Positions 18,398 to 26,960 of a DNA stretch of 42,899 nt are shown in pieces. This DNA is from Fibrobacteria bacterium AD312. Lineage in GTDB: Bacteria; Fibrobacterota; Fibrobacteria; Fibrobacterales; Fibrobacteraceae. Numbering within the stretch: position 1 is the stretch's first letter; every line of letters starts with the position of its first letter. Position numbers and translations under genes: made by a program. The notes beneath the pieces are model-generated. The model was not told where the DNA came from and searched no databases. It was given only the letters and a program-made list of their open reading frames with translations. The DNA lies in NCBI GenBank assembly GCA_001462345.1, contig LIUM01000003.1:1-42899 (forward strand). Direction: 5' to 3'.

Positions 18398-20134
18398 ATG
18401 ATTCAAAAAACACTTTCTTCTGCTCTTTTCTTTAGCTTAGTCGCTAGTTCTTTTTCTTTCTCTGCGATGCCTTTATTTAATCAATTGGGTTTTACTCCTG
18501 AATCTGAAAAACAGGTGGTGATTCCTGGAAATGATGCCAATCCTATTGAAGTCCGAGATGTTTTTGGGAAAAAAGTGCTTGATCTTAAAGTTCCTTATGT
18601 GAGCGAATGGCCTGCTAGTGGTGAAGAAACTCAAGTTTTTGATTTGTCCTCTATAAAAAAAGAAGGTACTTACCGATTATTCCGTAATGGTGAATATTTA
18701 GGAAACCCCATTATCGTTTCTAAAATACCTTATGAAGAAGCAGCCAAAGCCTCTTTAAAATGGTTTTATTATCAACGTGCTGGTGTTGCTTTAGAATACC
18801 CTTATGCAGGCAAATGGGCTAGAGCGGCAGGGCATCCTGATGATAAGGTGATTGTTTATGGGACAGATAAAGTAACAAACAAAAAAGCCCCTAATACGAA
18901 ACCTCGTATTATTAGTTCCGCTAAAGGCTGGTATGATGCTGGTGATTATGGAAAATATATTGTAAACTCAGCCATCACAGTATATACTCTTTTAGCCTTA
19001 TATGAACATTTCCCTGCCTATGCAGACACGCTTCATTGGAACATCCCTGTTATTTATAAAAATCTGCCTCCTTTATTAGATGAAGTGCGCTGGAATTTAG
19101 AGTGGATGCTTTCTACTCAAGATAAAGATGGCGGCGTTTTTCATAAAGTCACTACGTTAAAATTCTCTGGTTCTATAGCTCCTGAAAAAGATACAGACAC
19201 TCGGTACGCCATTATTAAAAATGTCGTTGCTTCTTTAGACTTTGCTGGTGTTATGGCACAAGCTTCTGTGGTGTACAAAAAATTTGACCCTGCTTTTTCC
19301 GAAAAGATGCTTAAAGCAGCTGAGAAAGCGTACGCTTGGGCAAAGGCAAACCCTAAAGCCTTTTACAAACAACCTGAAGACGTGCAAACAGGAAGCTATG
19401 CTCCAGGTAATGAAGATGGTAAAGATGAATTCCGTTTTGCAGCCTCTGAACTTTACAACGCCACTAAAAAAGATTTGTATTTAAAAGACTTGAAAAATAA
19501 TCCATTTACAGCAAATGGCCCATGGTGGGGAGATTTGAATTTTCTCGCGGTGTATCGTGTGGCTTTAAGCCCTGCTGTTTTTGGAGATTCCCTTTCTCAA
19601 GCCGCTAAGAAAATCTTAATGGATGAAGCCAATTCATTAAGAGCGGAAGGCGATTCTTCTGCTTATCGTTTGCCAATGCATACCTGGAATTGGAACTGGG
19701 GATCTAATAGTGCTGTCGCTAATAACGGGATTATTTTGCTTCATGCTTACTACTTAACAAAAGACAAAAGCTACTTAGATGGGGCTCAGCAAGCTTTAGA
19801 TTATCTACTTGGGAAAAATCCTTTGGAAATTTCTTACTTGACTGGTTTTGGTTATAGAAGCCCAAAAAATCCGCACCATCGGCCAAGCGAATCCGATTTT
19901 GTAGATGAACCTGTTCCTGGGATGCTCGTAGGTGGGCCTCACTTAGGAAAACAAGATATTGGCGAAGAGAATTGGAAATGCAAAGACTATGCAAGCGCCA
20001 ATAAACCTGCTCTTGCTTATATTGACCATCAATGCAGTTATGCCACCAATGAAGTGGCCATCAACTGGAATGCTCCTTTTGCCTATTTAGCTAGTGCTCT
20101 TCAAGCCATTTACATTGGCTATAATGCTTTTTAA
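18398..20134 (+). CDS. GH9 endoglucanase (cellulase) with N-terminal Ig-like domain
   Basis: A 578-residue inverting cellulase that hydrolyses beta-1,4-glucan. A signal peptide (about 1-23, ending FSFSA) is followed by a CelD-type Ig-like domain (about 24-108, beginning PLFNQLGFTPES). The (alpha/alpha)6 GH9 catalytic domain runs from about 112 to the end. Catalytic base region GWYDAGDYGKYIVNS contains DAGD (180-183). The conserved histidine loop is NPHHRPS (H493, H494). The proton donor is Glu552 in TNEVAINWNAPF. The protein stops just after the catalytic fold, with no CBM and no secretion tail, unlike other secreted enzymes in this window. Its last 44 bp overlap the convergent sigma-54 activator gene. 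Confidence 0.95.
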   Translation: MIQKTLSSALFFSLVASSFSFSAMPLFNQLGFTPESEKQVVIPGNDANPIEVRDVFGKKVLDLKVPYVSEWPASGEETQVFDLSSIKKEGTYRLFRNGEYLGNPIIVSKIPYEEAAKASLKWFYYQRAGVALEYPYAGKWARAAGHPDDKVIVYGTDKVTNKKAPNTKPRIISSAKGWYDAGDYGKYIVNSAITVYTLLALYEHFPAYADTLHWNIPVIYKNLPPLLDEVRWNLEWMLSTQDKDGGVFHKVTTLKFSGSIAPEKDTDTRYAIIKNVVASLDFAGVMAQASVVYKKFDPAFSEKMLKAAEKAYAWAKANPKAFYKQPEDVQTGSYAPGNEDGKDEFRFAASELYNATKKDLYLKDLKNNPFTANGPWWGDLNFLAVYRVALSPAVFGDSLSQAAKKILMDEANSLRAEGDSSAYRLPMHTWNWNWGSNSAVANNGIILLHAYYLTKDKSYLDGAQQALDYLLGKNPLEISYLTGFGYRSPKNPHHRPSESDFVDEPVPGMLVGGPHLGKQDIGEENWKCKDYASANKPALAYIDHQCSYATNEVAINWNAPFAYLASALQAIYIGYNAF

Positions 20135-21011
20135 TTTGATAACAAAGGCAGCCGCGACTCACTCCTAGTGTCACCGCTGCCTTGCTTTTATTTTGCTCAT
20201 TTTTATTTAAAGCCTCTACGATATGATCCCATTTGGGAGTAGGAGAACGCACTTTTAGTGTTTCTTTCACATCTGATAAGGTGGATATCTCTTGGTCTAA
20301 TATGGTTTGTAAAGATTCTCCATAAGGCTTTAGTAGGTAATATCGTTGCAATACATTTTTTAGCTGGCGAACATTGCCTGGCCAAGAAAAACGGGCTAAA
20401 ATAGCCAATTCTTGTAAAGATAGTTCAAGATCAGGAAACTCTGGCGCTAGTGACGATAGTTTTATTTCGTTCCAAATTTCTATAGCTAGATTATGAAAAT
20501 CTTCTTTTCGTTCTCGTAAGGAAGGAATTCTCATGGGAAATACATGGAGCCGATAATAAAGATCCTCTCGAAACAGCCCTTCTTGCACTTGCTTTTTAAG
20601 ATCCCGATGCGTTGCACAAATTAGCCTAAAATCAACAGGGATGCTTTGAGACTCCCCTATTGGTAAAACCGCCTTTTCTTGTATGATTCGAAGTAGGCGA
20701 CTTTGAAGATCGATTGGCATTTCTCCTATTTCATCAAGAAACAAAGTCCCTTGATCGGCTGCCCGCACTAACCCTTTTTGGTCACTCAGAGAACCCGTGT
20801 AAACGCCTTTTTTTGAACCCTCAAGAAGGTTTTCTATTAAATTCTTGGCTAAGGCGCCACAATTCACTGCCACAAAAGGGCCCTCTTTTCTTTCACTTTG
20901 TTTGTGTAAAAATCGAGCCGCAATCTCTTTCCCTGAACCTGATTCTCCATAGATTAAGACTGGTATTGTGGATTTCGCAGCGATAGAAAGTAGTCTTTTA
21001 AATGTTTGCAT
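20091..21011 (-). CDS. Sigma-54-type AAA+ transcriptional activator without sensory domain
   Basis: A 306-residue enhancer-binding protein consisting only of the AAA+ sigma-54 interaction domain and a C-terminal Fis-type helix-turn-helix. Walker A is GESGSGKE (22-29) and Walker B FLDEIGEM (91-98). The sigma-54 contact loop, normally GAFTGA, reads GVYTGS (69-74). The HTH is KAAVTLGVSRGCLCYQIKKH near the end. There is no N-terminal receiver, GAF or PAS domain, as in PspF. No obvious Shine-Dalgarno precedes ATG 21011. The final 14 codons run into the GH9 gene on the opposite strand. The target genes are unknown; control of the adjacent cellulase is only a positional guess. Confidence 0.85.
   Translation of the reverse strand: MQTFKRLLSIAAKSTIPVLIYGESGSGKEIAARFLHKQSERKEGPFVAVNCGALAKNLIENLLEGSKKGVYTGSLSDQKGLVRAADQGTLFLDEIGEMPIDLQSRLLRIIQEKAVLPIGESQSIPVDFRLICATHRDLKKQVQEGLFREDLYYRLHVFPMRIPSLRERKEDFHNLAIEIWNEIKLSSLAPEFPDLELSLQELAILARFSWPGNVRQLKNVLQRYYLLKPYGESLQTILDQEISTLSDVKETLKVRSPTPKWDHIVEALNKNEQNKSKAAVTLGVSRGCLCYQIKKHYSQCKWLEEH
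20145..20190 (+). terminator. Terminator of the GH9 gene, inside the convergent activator's coding region
   Basis: AAGGCAGC (20145-20152) and GCTGCCTT (20176-20183) are perfect inverted 8-mers, with a smaller CACT/AGTG stem inside the loop. GCTTTTATTTTG follows on the plus strand. It sits 10 nt after the GH9 stop codon. The same bases encode the helix-turn-helix of the sigma-54-type activator on the minus strand, so they carry both functions. Confidence 0.6.
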
Positions 21012-21129
21012 TGTTTTATTTTGTTTAGATTGTCGTTTATTTATGAATATCTAAGAAAATCGTCGTTTTTGAACTTCACTTATATAAACGTATTTATTCC
21101 CCTTTTTCTTTACGCTGCAATTATTATTT

Positions 21130-21161
21130 TTACATTCGATTGTAATTATTTACAATTGTAA
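21130..21161. promoter_or_regulatory. Array of TTACA/TGTAA half-sites upstream of lysC
   Basis: Four alternating inverted half-sites occur in 32 bp: TTACA (21130), TGTAA (21141), TTACA (21150) and TGTAA (21157). The last two form the perfect 12-bp palindrome TTACAATTGTAA, and ATTGTAA/TTACAAT can also pair as a hairpin. The block ends 28 nt before the lysC start codon, so an operator or leader structure controlling aspartokinase is likely. Confidence 0.5.
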
Positions 21162-21189
21162 CTTACTTCCCTTTTAAGGAAAGATCAAA

Positions 21190-22512
21190 ATGTCAAAAAG
21201 AATCGTATGTAAATTTGGCGGTAGTTCTGTTGCAGATGCCAACCAGTTCAAAAAAATTAAAGCGATTATCGAATCCGATTCGAATCGCAAAATCATAGTG
21301 GTTTCAGCTCCTGGTAAACGAACATCTAAAGAAACTAAATTAACAGATTTACTTTACAGCACATACGATCTTGCTTCTAAAGGGTTAGACTTTTCAACTC
21401 CTTGGAAATTGATCTGTGATCGTTATTTAGAAATCTGTGCAGACCTAAATATTGCACCTAAAATTAAAGACGATTTAAATGCACTTGAGCAAAAGATGAT
21501 TTCTAGCCCAGAGACTCTAACTACTGATTTTCTTGTGAGTCGTGGAGAATATCTCTGCGCTAAAATTATGGCCGAATATTTGAATGCGACCTTTGTAGAT
21601 ACTTTCCCAATTATTTGTTTTGATGATAAGTACCGTGTCACCACAAAAAGCTATAGCGACATTGCCTCTGCCCTAAAAGACGAAAGCAAGGTTTATGTTT
21701 TGCCAGGCTTTTATGGTTCTAATCTCCATGGAGAAGTGAAGACTTTTTCTCGTGGCGGTTCTGATATCACAGGTGCTATTCTTGCCAATGCCATTGAAGC
21801 AGAAAAATACGAAAACTGGACAGATGTTTCTGGAATGCTCATGGCAGACCCAAGAATTGTAGAACGCCCTATGCCTATTGAATATGTTAGCTACCGTGAA
21901 ATTCGCGAGCTCGCTTATTCTGGTGCAAGCGTTTTACACGATGAATCCATTGCCCCTTGCCGTGCGAAAAATATTCCTATTAATATTCGTAATACGAATA
22001 AGCCAGAAGACCCTGGTACCATTATTGGGCCTACTCCAAAAACAGTCAAACACCCCATTACAGGTGTCGCTGGAAGAAAAGGCTTTTCAATGATTTACAT
22101 TGAAAAAACAATGATGAACAAAGAGATTGGTTTTGGTCGTCGCGTTCTTGCTGTTCTTGAAAACGAAGGCCTCTCCTATGAACTTTGCCCAAGTGCCATT
22201 GACTCTATGAGTGTCGTTGTAGATTCCAAAGCGCTCTATGCGGTACAAGAAACTGTTCTTGAAGATATTACGCAACAAATGCGCCCAGATCGCATCAAGG
22301 TATTCCCTGGGATTAGCTTGATTGCTACAGTGGGCCATGGCATGACAGACAAGATTGGTGTTGCTGCCAAATTATTTACAGCTCTTGCAGAAAATTCTAT
22401 AAACGTTCGCATTATTGACCAAGGTTCTTCTCAAATTAACATCATCATTGGTGTTGAAGAATCCGATACCGAAAAAGCGATTAATGCGATTTATAAAGCA
22501 TTTATTTCGTAA
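21190..22512 (+). CDS. lysC: Aspartate kinase (aspartokinase)
   Basis: A 440-residue monofunctional aspartokinase phosphorylating aspartate at the head of lysine, threonine, methionine and diaminopimelate synthesis. The N-terminal kinase signature is KFGGSSVAD (8-16). The substrate-binding segment FLVSRGEYLCAKIMAEYL, the FSRGGSDITGAILA nucleotide loop, and ENWTDVSGMLMADPRIV complete the catalytic domain (about 1-275). Two C-terminal ACT domains (about 300-440) include NIRIIDQGSSQINIIIGVEE-like sequence, implying allosteric feedback by an amino acid. The length fits the E. coli LysC type. AAGGAAAG precedes the ATG. It is flanked by a candidate operator and a strong terminator, so it is probably transcribed alone. 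Confidence 0.95.
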   Translation: MSKRIVCKFGGSSVADANQFKKIKAIIESDSNRKIIVVSAPGKRTSKETKLTDLLYSTYDLASKGLDFSTPWKLICDRYLEICADLNIAPKIKDDLNALEQKMISSPETLTTDFLVSRGEYLCAKIMAEYLNATFVDTFPIICFDDKYRVTTKSYSDIASALKDESKVYVLPGFYGSNLHGEVKTFSRGGSDITGAILANAIEAEKYENWTDVSGMLMADPRIVERPMPIEYVSYREIRELAYSGASVLHDESIAPCRAKNIPINIRNTNKPEDPGTIIGPTPKTVKHPITGVAGRKGFSMIYIEKTMMNKEIGFGRRVLAVLENEGLSYELCPSAIDSMSVVVDSKALYAVQETVLEDITQQMRPDRIKVFPGISLIATVGHGMTDKIGVAAKLFTALAENSINVRIIDQGSSQINIIIGVEESDTEKAINAIYKAFIS

Positions 22513-22535
22513 TTATTTTTTCTTTTTCTAACAAC

Positions 22536-22562
22536 AAAAGCAACCTAAAAAAGGTTGCTTTT
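22536..22562. terminator. Bidirectional terminator between lysC and fic
   Basis: AAAAGCAACC (22536-22545) and GGTTGCTTTT (22553-22562) form a perfect 10-bp stem with a 7-nt loop. T-runs follow on both strands. It serves lysC on the plus strand and the Fic gene on the minus strand. Confidence 0.88.
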
Positions 22563-22593
22563 CTATTTATGTGTATTTGAACCACAGCAATCA

Positions 22594-23643
22594 TTACTTT
22601 AACAATTCAAAAAGTCGATGATTAATGTAGTAGTTCATAACACCTAGTTTCTGTTTTGTGAGTAAACCATCTTTAGCCATTGTGTTTAGATAATTTGCAG
22701 CAGTGATTCGTGAAATGCTTAAATCGTTCATTAAAAACTCAATTTTTGTATAGGGGTGCTTAAACAAATGATTCAATAAATCTTGAGAATAAAATTTATA
22801 TGACTTTCTTAATTGCACTTTATATTCTTGCATTATTTGTTTAATTTCTAAAATTAGAACGATGGTTTCTTTTGCTGTTTCTGTAACTCCCTGAACAATA
22901 AATAAAAGCCATTCTTCCCAAGCACCCTTATCACGAACATCCTGCAACAACTTATAATAACTTATTTTATTTCGAATAATATATCGACTTAAATACAGAA
23001 TGGGTAAATCCTGCAACTTTTGAAGTACTAAATACAAAATATTAATTATTCGACCTGTACGCCCATTGCCATCATAAAAAGGATGAATACTTTCAAATTG
23101 AAAGTGAATCAAAGCCATTTTTACAAGTGGATCATAATCACTTAAATTGGGAATATTAATAAAACGCTCTAATTCATTCATTAACTCAACTATTTCATCT
23201 GGATGTTGAGGAGGGGTATAAACAACTTCACCTGTTTGTGAGTTTTTTAATATTGTACCAGATTGTTTTCTGAACCCCGCTCGATTTTTTTCCAATTCTT
23301 CTTGAATTTCCAAAATAATAGAATTCGTTAAAACTCCTTTTTCTTGAACAAGACGATGCCCCTTTTTTAAAGCAGAAACATAATTTTGAACTTCTTTAAT
23401 ATTTTGAGGTTGAATAGAATCACTTTCAAGTTCTGCCTTATAAAAATCATCTTCTGTCGTAATAATATTTTCAATGGCTGAGCTATTTTTTGCTTCGCGA
23501 AAGGGCAACGTATTTAAAAGAATATGCTGATTGGGAATAGAGCTAGCCACACCTTTTAACTCTGCAAGTGCTGCATGAGCTTCAGGAAGACGTTTAAGGA
23601 CCTTCTTTGTTTCTAAATCTAAACTGCTGGTTAAAAATAACAT
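22594..23643 (-). CDS. Fic-domain protein (class II, probable AMPylator) with C-terminal winged helix
   Basis: A 349-residue Fic family protein. The catalytic motif HPFYDGNGRTGR (187-198) is fully conserved, with His187 as the general base. Members usually transfer AMP from ATP to target hydroxyls. An N-terminal inhibitory helix matches S/T-x3-E-G/N (SSAIEN, 54-59), the glutamate that blocks ATP binding in autoinhibited class II Fic proteins. The C-terminal 80 residues look like a winged helix (ISRITAANYLNTMAKDGLL). This is a common standalone Fic architecture, with or without a toxin-antitoxin role. No antitoxin gene is adjacent. Two copies of a 28-bp repeat lie directly upstream, suggesting self-regulation. 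Confidence 0.92.
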   Translation of the reverse strand: MLFLTSSLDLETKKVLKRLPEAHAALAELKGVASSIPNQHILLNTLPFREAKNSSAIENIITTEDDFYKAELESDSIQPQNIKEVQNYVSALKKGHRLVQEKGVLTNSIILEIQEELEKNRAGFRKQSGTILKNSQTGEVVYTPPQHPDEIVELMNELERFINIPNLSDYDPLVKMALIHFQFESIHPFYDGNGRTGRIINILYLVLQKLQDLPILYLSRYIIRNKISYYKLLQDVRDKGAWEEWLLFIVQGVTETAKETIVLILEIKQIMQEYKVQLRKSYKFYSQDLLNHLFKHPYTKIEFLMNDLSISRITAANYLNTMAKDGLLTKQKLGVMNYYINHRLFELLK

Positions 23644-23655
23644 TAGTCATCTCTA

Positions 23656-23736
23656 TTGATAAGTTTTTTTGATTTTCTTATCAAATATAAGTAAAAACCC
23701 GCCTTATCTGATAAGTTTTTTTGATTTTCTTATCAA
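23656..23736. repeat. Duplicated 28-bp operator-like repeat upstream of fic
   Basis: Two identical 28-bp copies (23657-23684 and 23709-23736) begin TGATAAG and end CTTATCAA, with an identical T-rich centre. Each is an inverted repeat of TTGATAAG/CTTATCAA (one end mismatch in copy 2). A further CTTATC half-site at 23703-23708 precedes copy 2, giving five half-sites. The nearer copy ends 13 nt before the Fic start codon, within the likely promoter/leader. This is the geometry of a cooperative repressor operator. Confidence 0.75.
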
Positions 23737-23817
23737 TAGAAATGATATATATAAAGAAAAACCATCTAATTTAATCAAATAAAGAAGATTAGGACGGCTC
23801 GGTCATGATAAAACAAG

Positions 23818-23861
23818 TTTTGTCGCGACGCTCGCCTTAAGCAGGTTTGCGAGAGACAAAA
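23818..23861. other. Two-part hairpin in the fic/pectate lyase intergenic region
   Basis: TTTTGTC (23818-23824) pairs with GACAAAA (23855-23861), and inside it CTCGC (23831-23835) pairs with GCGAG (23849-23853). The segment 23800-23890 is visibly more GC-rich than its surroundings. A 25-codon minus-strand frame (MALIHSILSLANLLKASVAT plus five residues) crosses it, but has no support as a gene. It may be a remnant of an inserted element or a small structured RNA. Confidence 0.35.
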
Positions 23862-23888
23862 TCGAATGGATCAAGGCCATTTTGTCGT

Positions 23889-23916
23889 TGAATGAATTTT
23901 TAGAGGTGCCTATTAG
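23889..23916. repeat. Short repeat downstream of the pectate lyase gene (copy A)
   Basis: The sequence AATGAATTTTTAGAGGTGCC followed by TATT closely matches a segment at about 27557-27582 (AATGATTTTTTAGAGG, then AGGCCTATT). The two copies are in the same orientation, on either side of the pectate lyase gene and its upstream region. They could be remnants of an insertion sequence end. No transposase is visible. Confidence 0.3.
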
Positions 23917-23921
23917 TCTCA

Positions 23922-26900
23922 TTATTTTTTTGAGATTTTTATGCGCTTTTGAAGATTCTTTCCTTTTATCTGAATAATATAAAAGCCGTTACTTATATTT
24001 CGTAAATCTAAAGCGACTTCCGAATTAAAGTTTCTTAATGTTTTTTGAACCATTAAATGCTTTCCACTAATATCTGTTACGGTGATTTGAACATCACTCG
24101 GAACTCCCCTTAAATAGACATACCCTTCTTTTACGAACGCTTTTATCTTGGAATTGATATTTTTTTGATCAAAAGAAGTCACATCATCAGTCACCGTAAT
24201 AAGGCCTGTTTTTGTAGCATTCGTCGCAGCTCCAACAGTATTTACGCTAAAAGCATATTCCCCTACTGCATCCGTGACACGCCCAGAAATCGTTACTTTT
24301 TTTGCGGACTCATCAATATTTATGTCTAAAGAAGAAGGGAATCCACTTACAGCCACTGTAGTTGCTCCTGTCCATGTGTAGCAAAATCCAACAATGGAAT
24401 CTCCCTGAACCACACTTTGTTTAGAGCTTCCAGCACCACATTTGGCAATTGCTGCAGCTTCTTGAGTGGCAGGGGCATTACCACGAACTCCTATTTTACG
24501 AGTAAAAGTATCTCCTACACTATCAGTAAATTTATAGGTAATATAAACGACTCCACCAAAAGAAGCGCTTAAGGATACACTCATTTTGGAACCACTAACA
24601 CTCGCCACGACTCCGCTTGGGATATCTGTTAATACGTATGTTCCGCTTCCATATCCTTTAGTAAACGTGGATAAATCCACAACCTGAGTTTCGCCATCTT
24701 CTATCTTGTAATTAGGACGAGCCATCCATTCTAAGAACCGTTCTAATTCTGTATAGCCGTCTTGTTTTCGATCTGCATTGGCATCGCTAAAATCACCCGC
24801 AGCAGATTTTGGATTATAGCCATACATGACCTCCCACCAATCTGGAAGCCCATCTAAGTCAGTATCATAATCATCTGCCCAACTTGTGCTTGGATAACTT
24901 TCAAAGCCACCAACGTCTGATTCTTTATCAATGATCCCTTTTAACTTTCCGACACTTCCTGTATAGGTATAGCTGCCTTTTTTTGTTTCTTCAATGATGC
25001 GCGTATCATGATTATCAAAAAATGGCATACTTGCTCCTACATCTGATAAAACATCTTTATAAGCTGCTTTTGCTGTTTGTACTGTGGCATAAGATGGGAA
25101 AAAAGGCTTTGTGACAAATACATCCCAATTTAAGACTTGCCCATTGGAAAGCGTATAACGACGGCCACATTCATTATTGGATCCATCACAAGTAAAGCTT
25201 CCACTTGCTGATTGTAATACGTTGCCCGAATAGTAATAGCTTTGTGTTCCACCGCCAGCACCCTCCAAATCAGCACTCAGCATTAGATGAAGCGTTGTGG
25301 CTGGGCCTTCTTTATAATAGTTATTTGTAAAATTGACTTCATGAGCGCCACCGTCTGTAGCACGACTCAACCAATTGTAAACGACATTATTAAAAATATC
25401 TAAGCGACCAGCGTAATTTCCATCGGCATCTAATCCACCACCTAAACTCCAATTGCGCCCCGCATTATGAGCTAAAAGGTTGTGATGGAAACTACCGATA
25501 TCACCACTAATTGTCGCGGCATAACCATGCCCTGTTCCTGCAGGGTAATTTTGATGGCCCGCAATATTTAACGCTTCTGAAATTAGAGTACGCTGGAGAG
25601 TCATGTTTTTTGCATTTCTGGAGCTAAAGGCTTCGTCAATGGTCCAACTGATAGAGCAATGATCAAAGATGGAGAATTTTGAGCCCGCCATTCCCATTCC
25701 ATCAAATGTTGGCCCAGCGCCTAAACGAAGACGAATAAAACGGAAGATGTTGTCATTACCACCATTTCCAAAAGGAGCCGAACGAATCGTGATTCCCTTA
25801 CCTGGAGCCGTTTGCCCAGCGACAGTCACGTAGGAACTGCTAAGAGTTAATCTGGATTTTAAGGTAATCACTCCTGCGACTTTAAAAACAATAGTACGAG
25901 GACCTATTTCATTTTCAACTGCTGCACGTAAGCTTCCTGCTCCTGAATCATTTAGATTCGTCACATACACCACTTTTCCACCTCGCCCGCCACGCGCCAT
26001 ACGGCCATAGCCTTCCGCACCTTCAAAAGCAAGACGAGCGAGTCTAAATTTCCATACATTTCCACGAGTCACCACTCCACTGCCATCGACTTCATCAATT
26101 CTCCAATAGTAAGAATTCAATCCGTATAATCCATCTACTTTATAAGTAGTTCCTGTTTGTTCTCCCTTATACTCAGTACTAGAAGTTGTTGCGTTTACTA
26201 CACTTGTCGAATCAACGCCTACATACACTCTATGTTTATTTGCACCTGCCGCAGCACTCCAAGAAAGGGTAAGAGCATTAGACACCGCTTCGGCGTGGTC
26301 TTCTAAATCAAGTGGAGATGGATTTTGTGCTTGCTTTAATGAGTTTTCCACATTTAATTCAAAACCATTGATGGTTACATTTTTAAAAGTGGCTGAACTT
26401 GAAGGGACAAAACGTATTGTAGCTGTAGCTCCTGCACTCACATTAAATGTAACATAGGCTGTTGTAGCCTCTGCTTTTGTCTGTGCACGATTGGATGGAA
26501 CTAAATTCGAAAGGGTTTTCACACCATTAACGTACACGTCTATTTTACTATAGGTATAGGCAGTAGGGGCATCCACATTATTTAAATAGGTAAGCAAAGA
26601 ATGTGTGCCAGCCGAAAGCCCAGAAAACGAAAGGGAGAGTTCTCCCCCTGCATTCCCATTTTCTACAAGAATTCCATCACCCACTAATTTGGCATAATAA
26701 GGAGCTTGAACAATCCCTTTATACCAATTTGTTTTTATAACTGTTCCTACAGAACCCTTTTCCACTTTTATTTTAACGCCACTAATGGTAGTGTCTTTTG
26801 AAGTCACTCCACTCACCACCCAAGGGATATAATTAGCCTCTGATACTTCATTTGATGTTCTTCCGCTCACATCAAAATCCACTTTGATTACTGGGGAACC

Positions 26901-26960
26901 AGCAAAACTCACATTAACAATTAAAAGACTTGCTAATAGTAATAGTTTGAAAAAAAACAT
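23922..26960 (-). CDS. Secreted multidomain pectate lyase (PL1 family)
   Basis: About 1012 residues from ATG 26960, chosen for its AAGGAGAGAG ribosome site and signal peptide (MFFFKLLLLASLLIVNVSFA). The frame is open 54 codons further upstream, but without signal or ribosome site. Domains in order: a beta-sandwich, carbohydrate-binding-like module (about 21-210), a fibronectin-III-like domain (about 218-308), and a PL1 beta-helix (about 310-640). The beta-helix has GAEGYGRMARGGRGG, VVYVTNLNDSGAGSLRAAV, DHCSISWTIDEAF and HHNLLAHNAGRN. Then come a calcium-binding TSP3-like DTDLDGLPDWWE near 695 and Ig-like repeats. The C-terminal tail (about 930-1012, ISNGFYIIQIKGKNLQKRIK) resembles type IX secretion tails. 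It should cleave pectate outside the cell. Confidence 0.9.
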   Translation of the reverse strand: MFFFKLLLLASLLIVNVSFAGSPVIKVDFDVSGRTSNEVSEANYIPWVVSGVTSKDTTISGVKIKVEKGSVGTVIKTNWYKGIVQAPYYAKLVGDGILVENGNAGGELSLSFSGLSAGTHSLLTYLNNVDAPTAYTYSKIDVYVNGVKTLSNLVPSNRAQTKAEATTAYVTFNVSAGATATIRFVPSSSATFKNVTINGFELNVENSLKQAQNPSPLDLEDHAEAVSNALTLSWSAAAGANKHRVYVGVDSTSVVNATTSSTEYKGEQTGTTYKVDGLYGLNSYYWRIDEVDGSGVVTRGNVWKFRLARLAFEGAEGYGRMARGGRGGKVVYVTNLNDSGAGSLRAAVENEIGPRTIVFKVAGVITLKSRLTLSSSYVTVAGQTAPGKGITIRSAPFGNGGNDNIFRFIRLRLGAGPTFDGMGMAGSKFSIFDHCSISWTIDEAFSSRNAKNMTLQRTLISEALNIAGHQNYPAGTGHGYAATISGDIGSFHHNLLAHNAGRNWSLGGGLDADGNYAGRLDIFNNVVYNWLSRATDGGAHEVNFTNNYYKEGPATTLHLMLSADLEGAGGGTQSYYYSGNVLQSASGSFTCDGSNNECGRRYTLSNGQVLNWDVFVTKPFFPSYATVQTAKAAYKDVLSDVGASMPFFDNHDTRIIEETKKGSYTYTGSVGKLKGIIDKESDVGGFESYPSTSWADDYDTDLDGLPDWWEVMYGYNPKSAAGDFSDANADRKQDGYTELERFLEWMARPNYKIEDGETQVVDLSTFTKGYGSGTYVLTDIPSGVVASVSGSKMSVSLSASFGGVVYITYKFTDSVGDTFTRKIGVRGNAPATQEAAAIAKCGAGSSKQSVVQGDSIVGFCYTWTGATTVAVSGFPSSLDINIDESAKKVTISGRVTDAVGEYAFSVNTVGAATNATKTGLITVTDDVTSFDQKNINSKIKAFVKEGYVYLRGVPSDVQITVTDISGKHLMVQKTLRNFNSEVALDLRNISNGFYIIQIKGKNLQKRIKISKK

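Noticed and set aside
22594-23736. Fic toxin-antitoxin operon
   Set aside because: No small antitoxin frame is found beside the gene; the inhibitory helix is internal, so only a self-inhibited Fic is supported.
23797-23876. 25-codon minus-strand peptide starting MALIHSILSL
   Set aside because: Too short and without a ribosome site; it coincides with a hairpin and is better treated as part of a possible element remnant.
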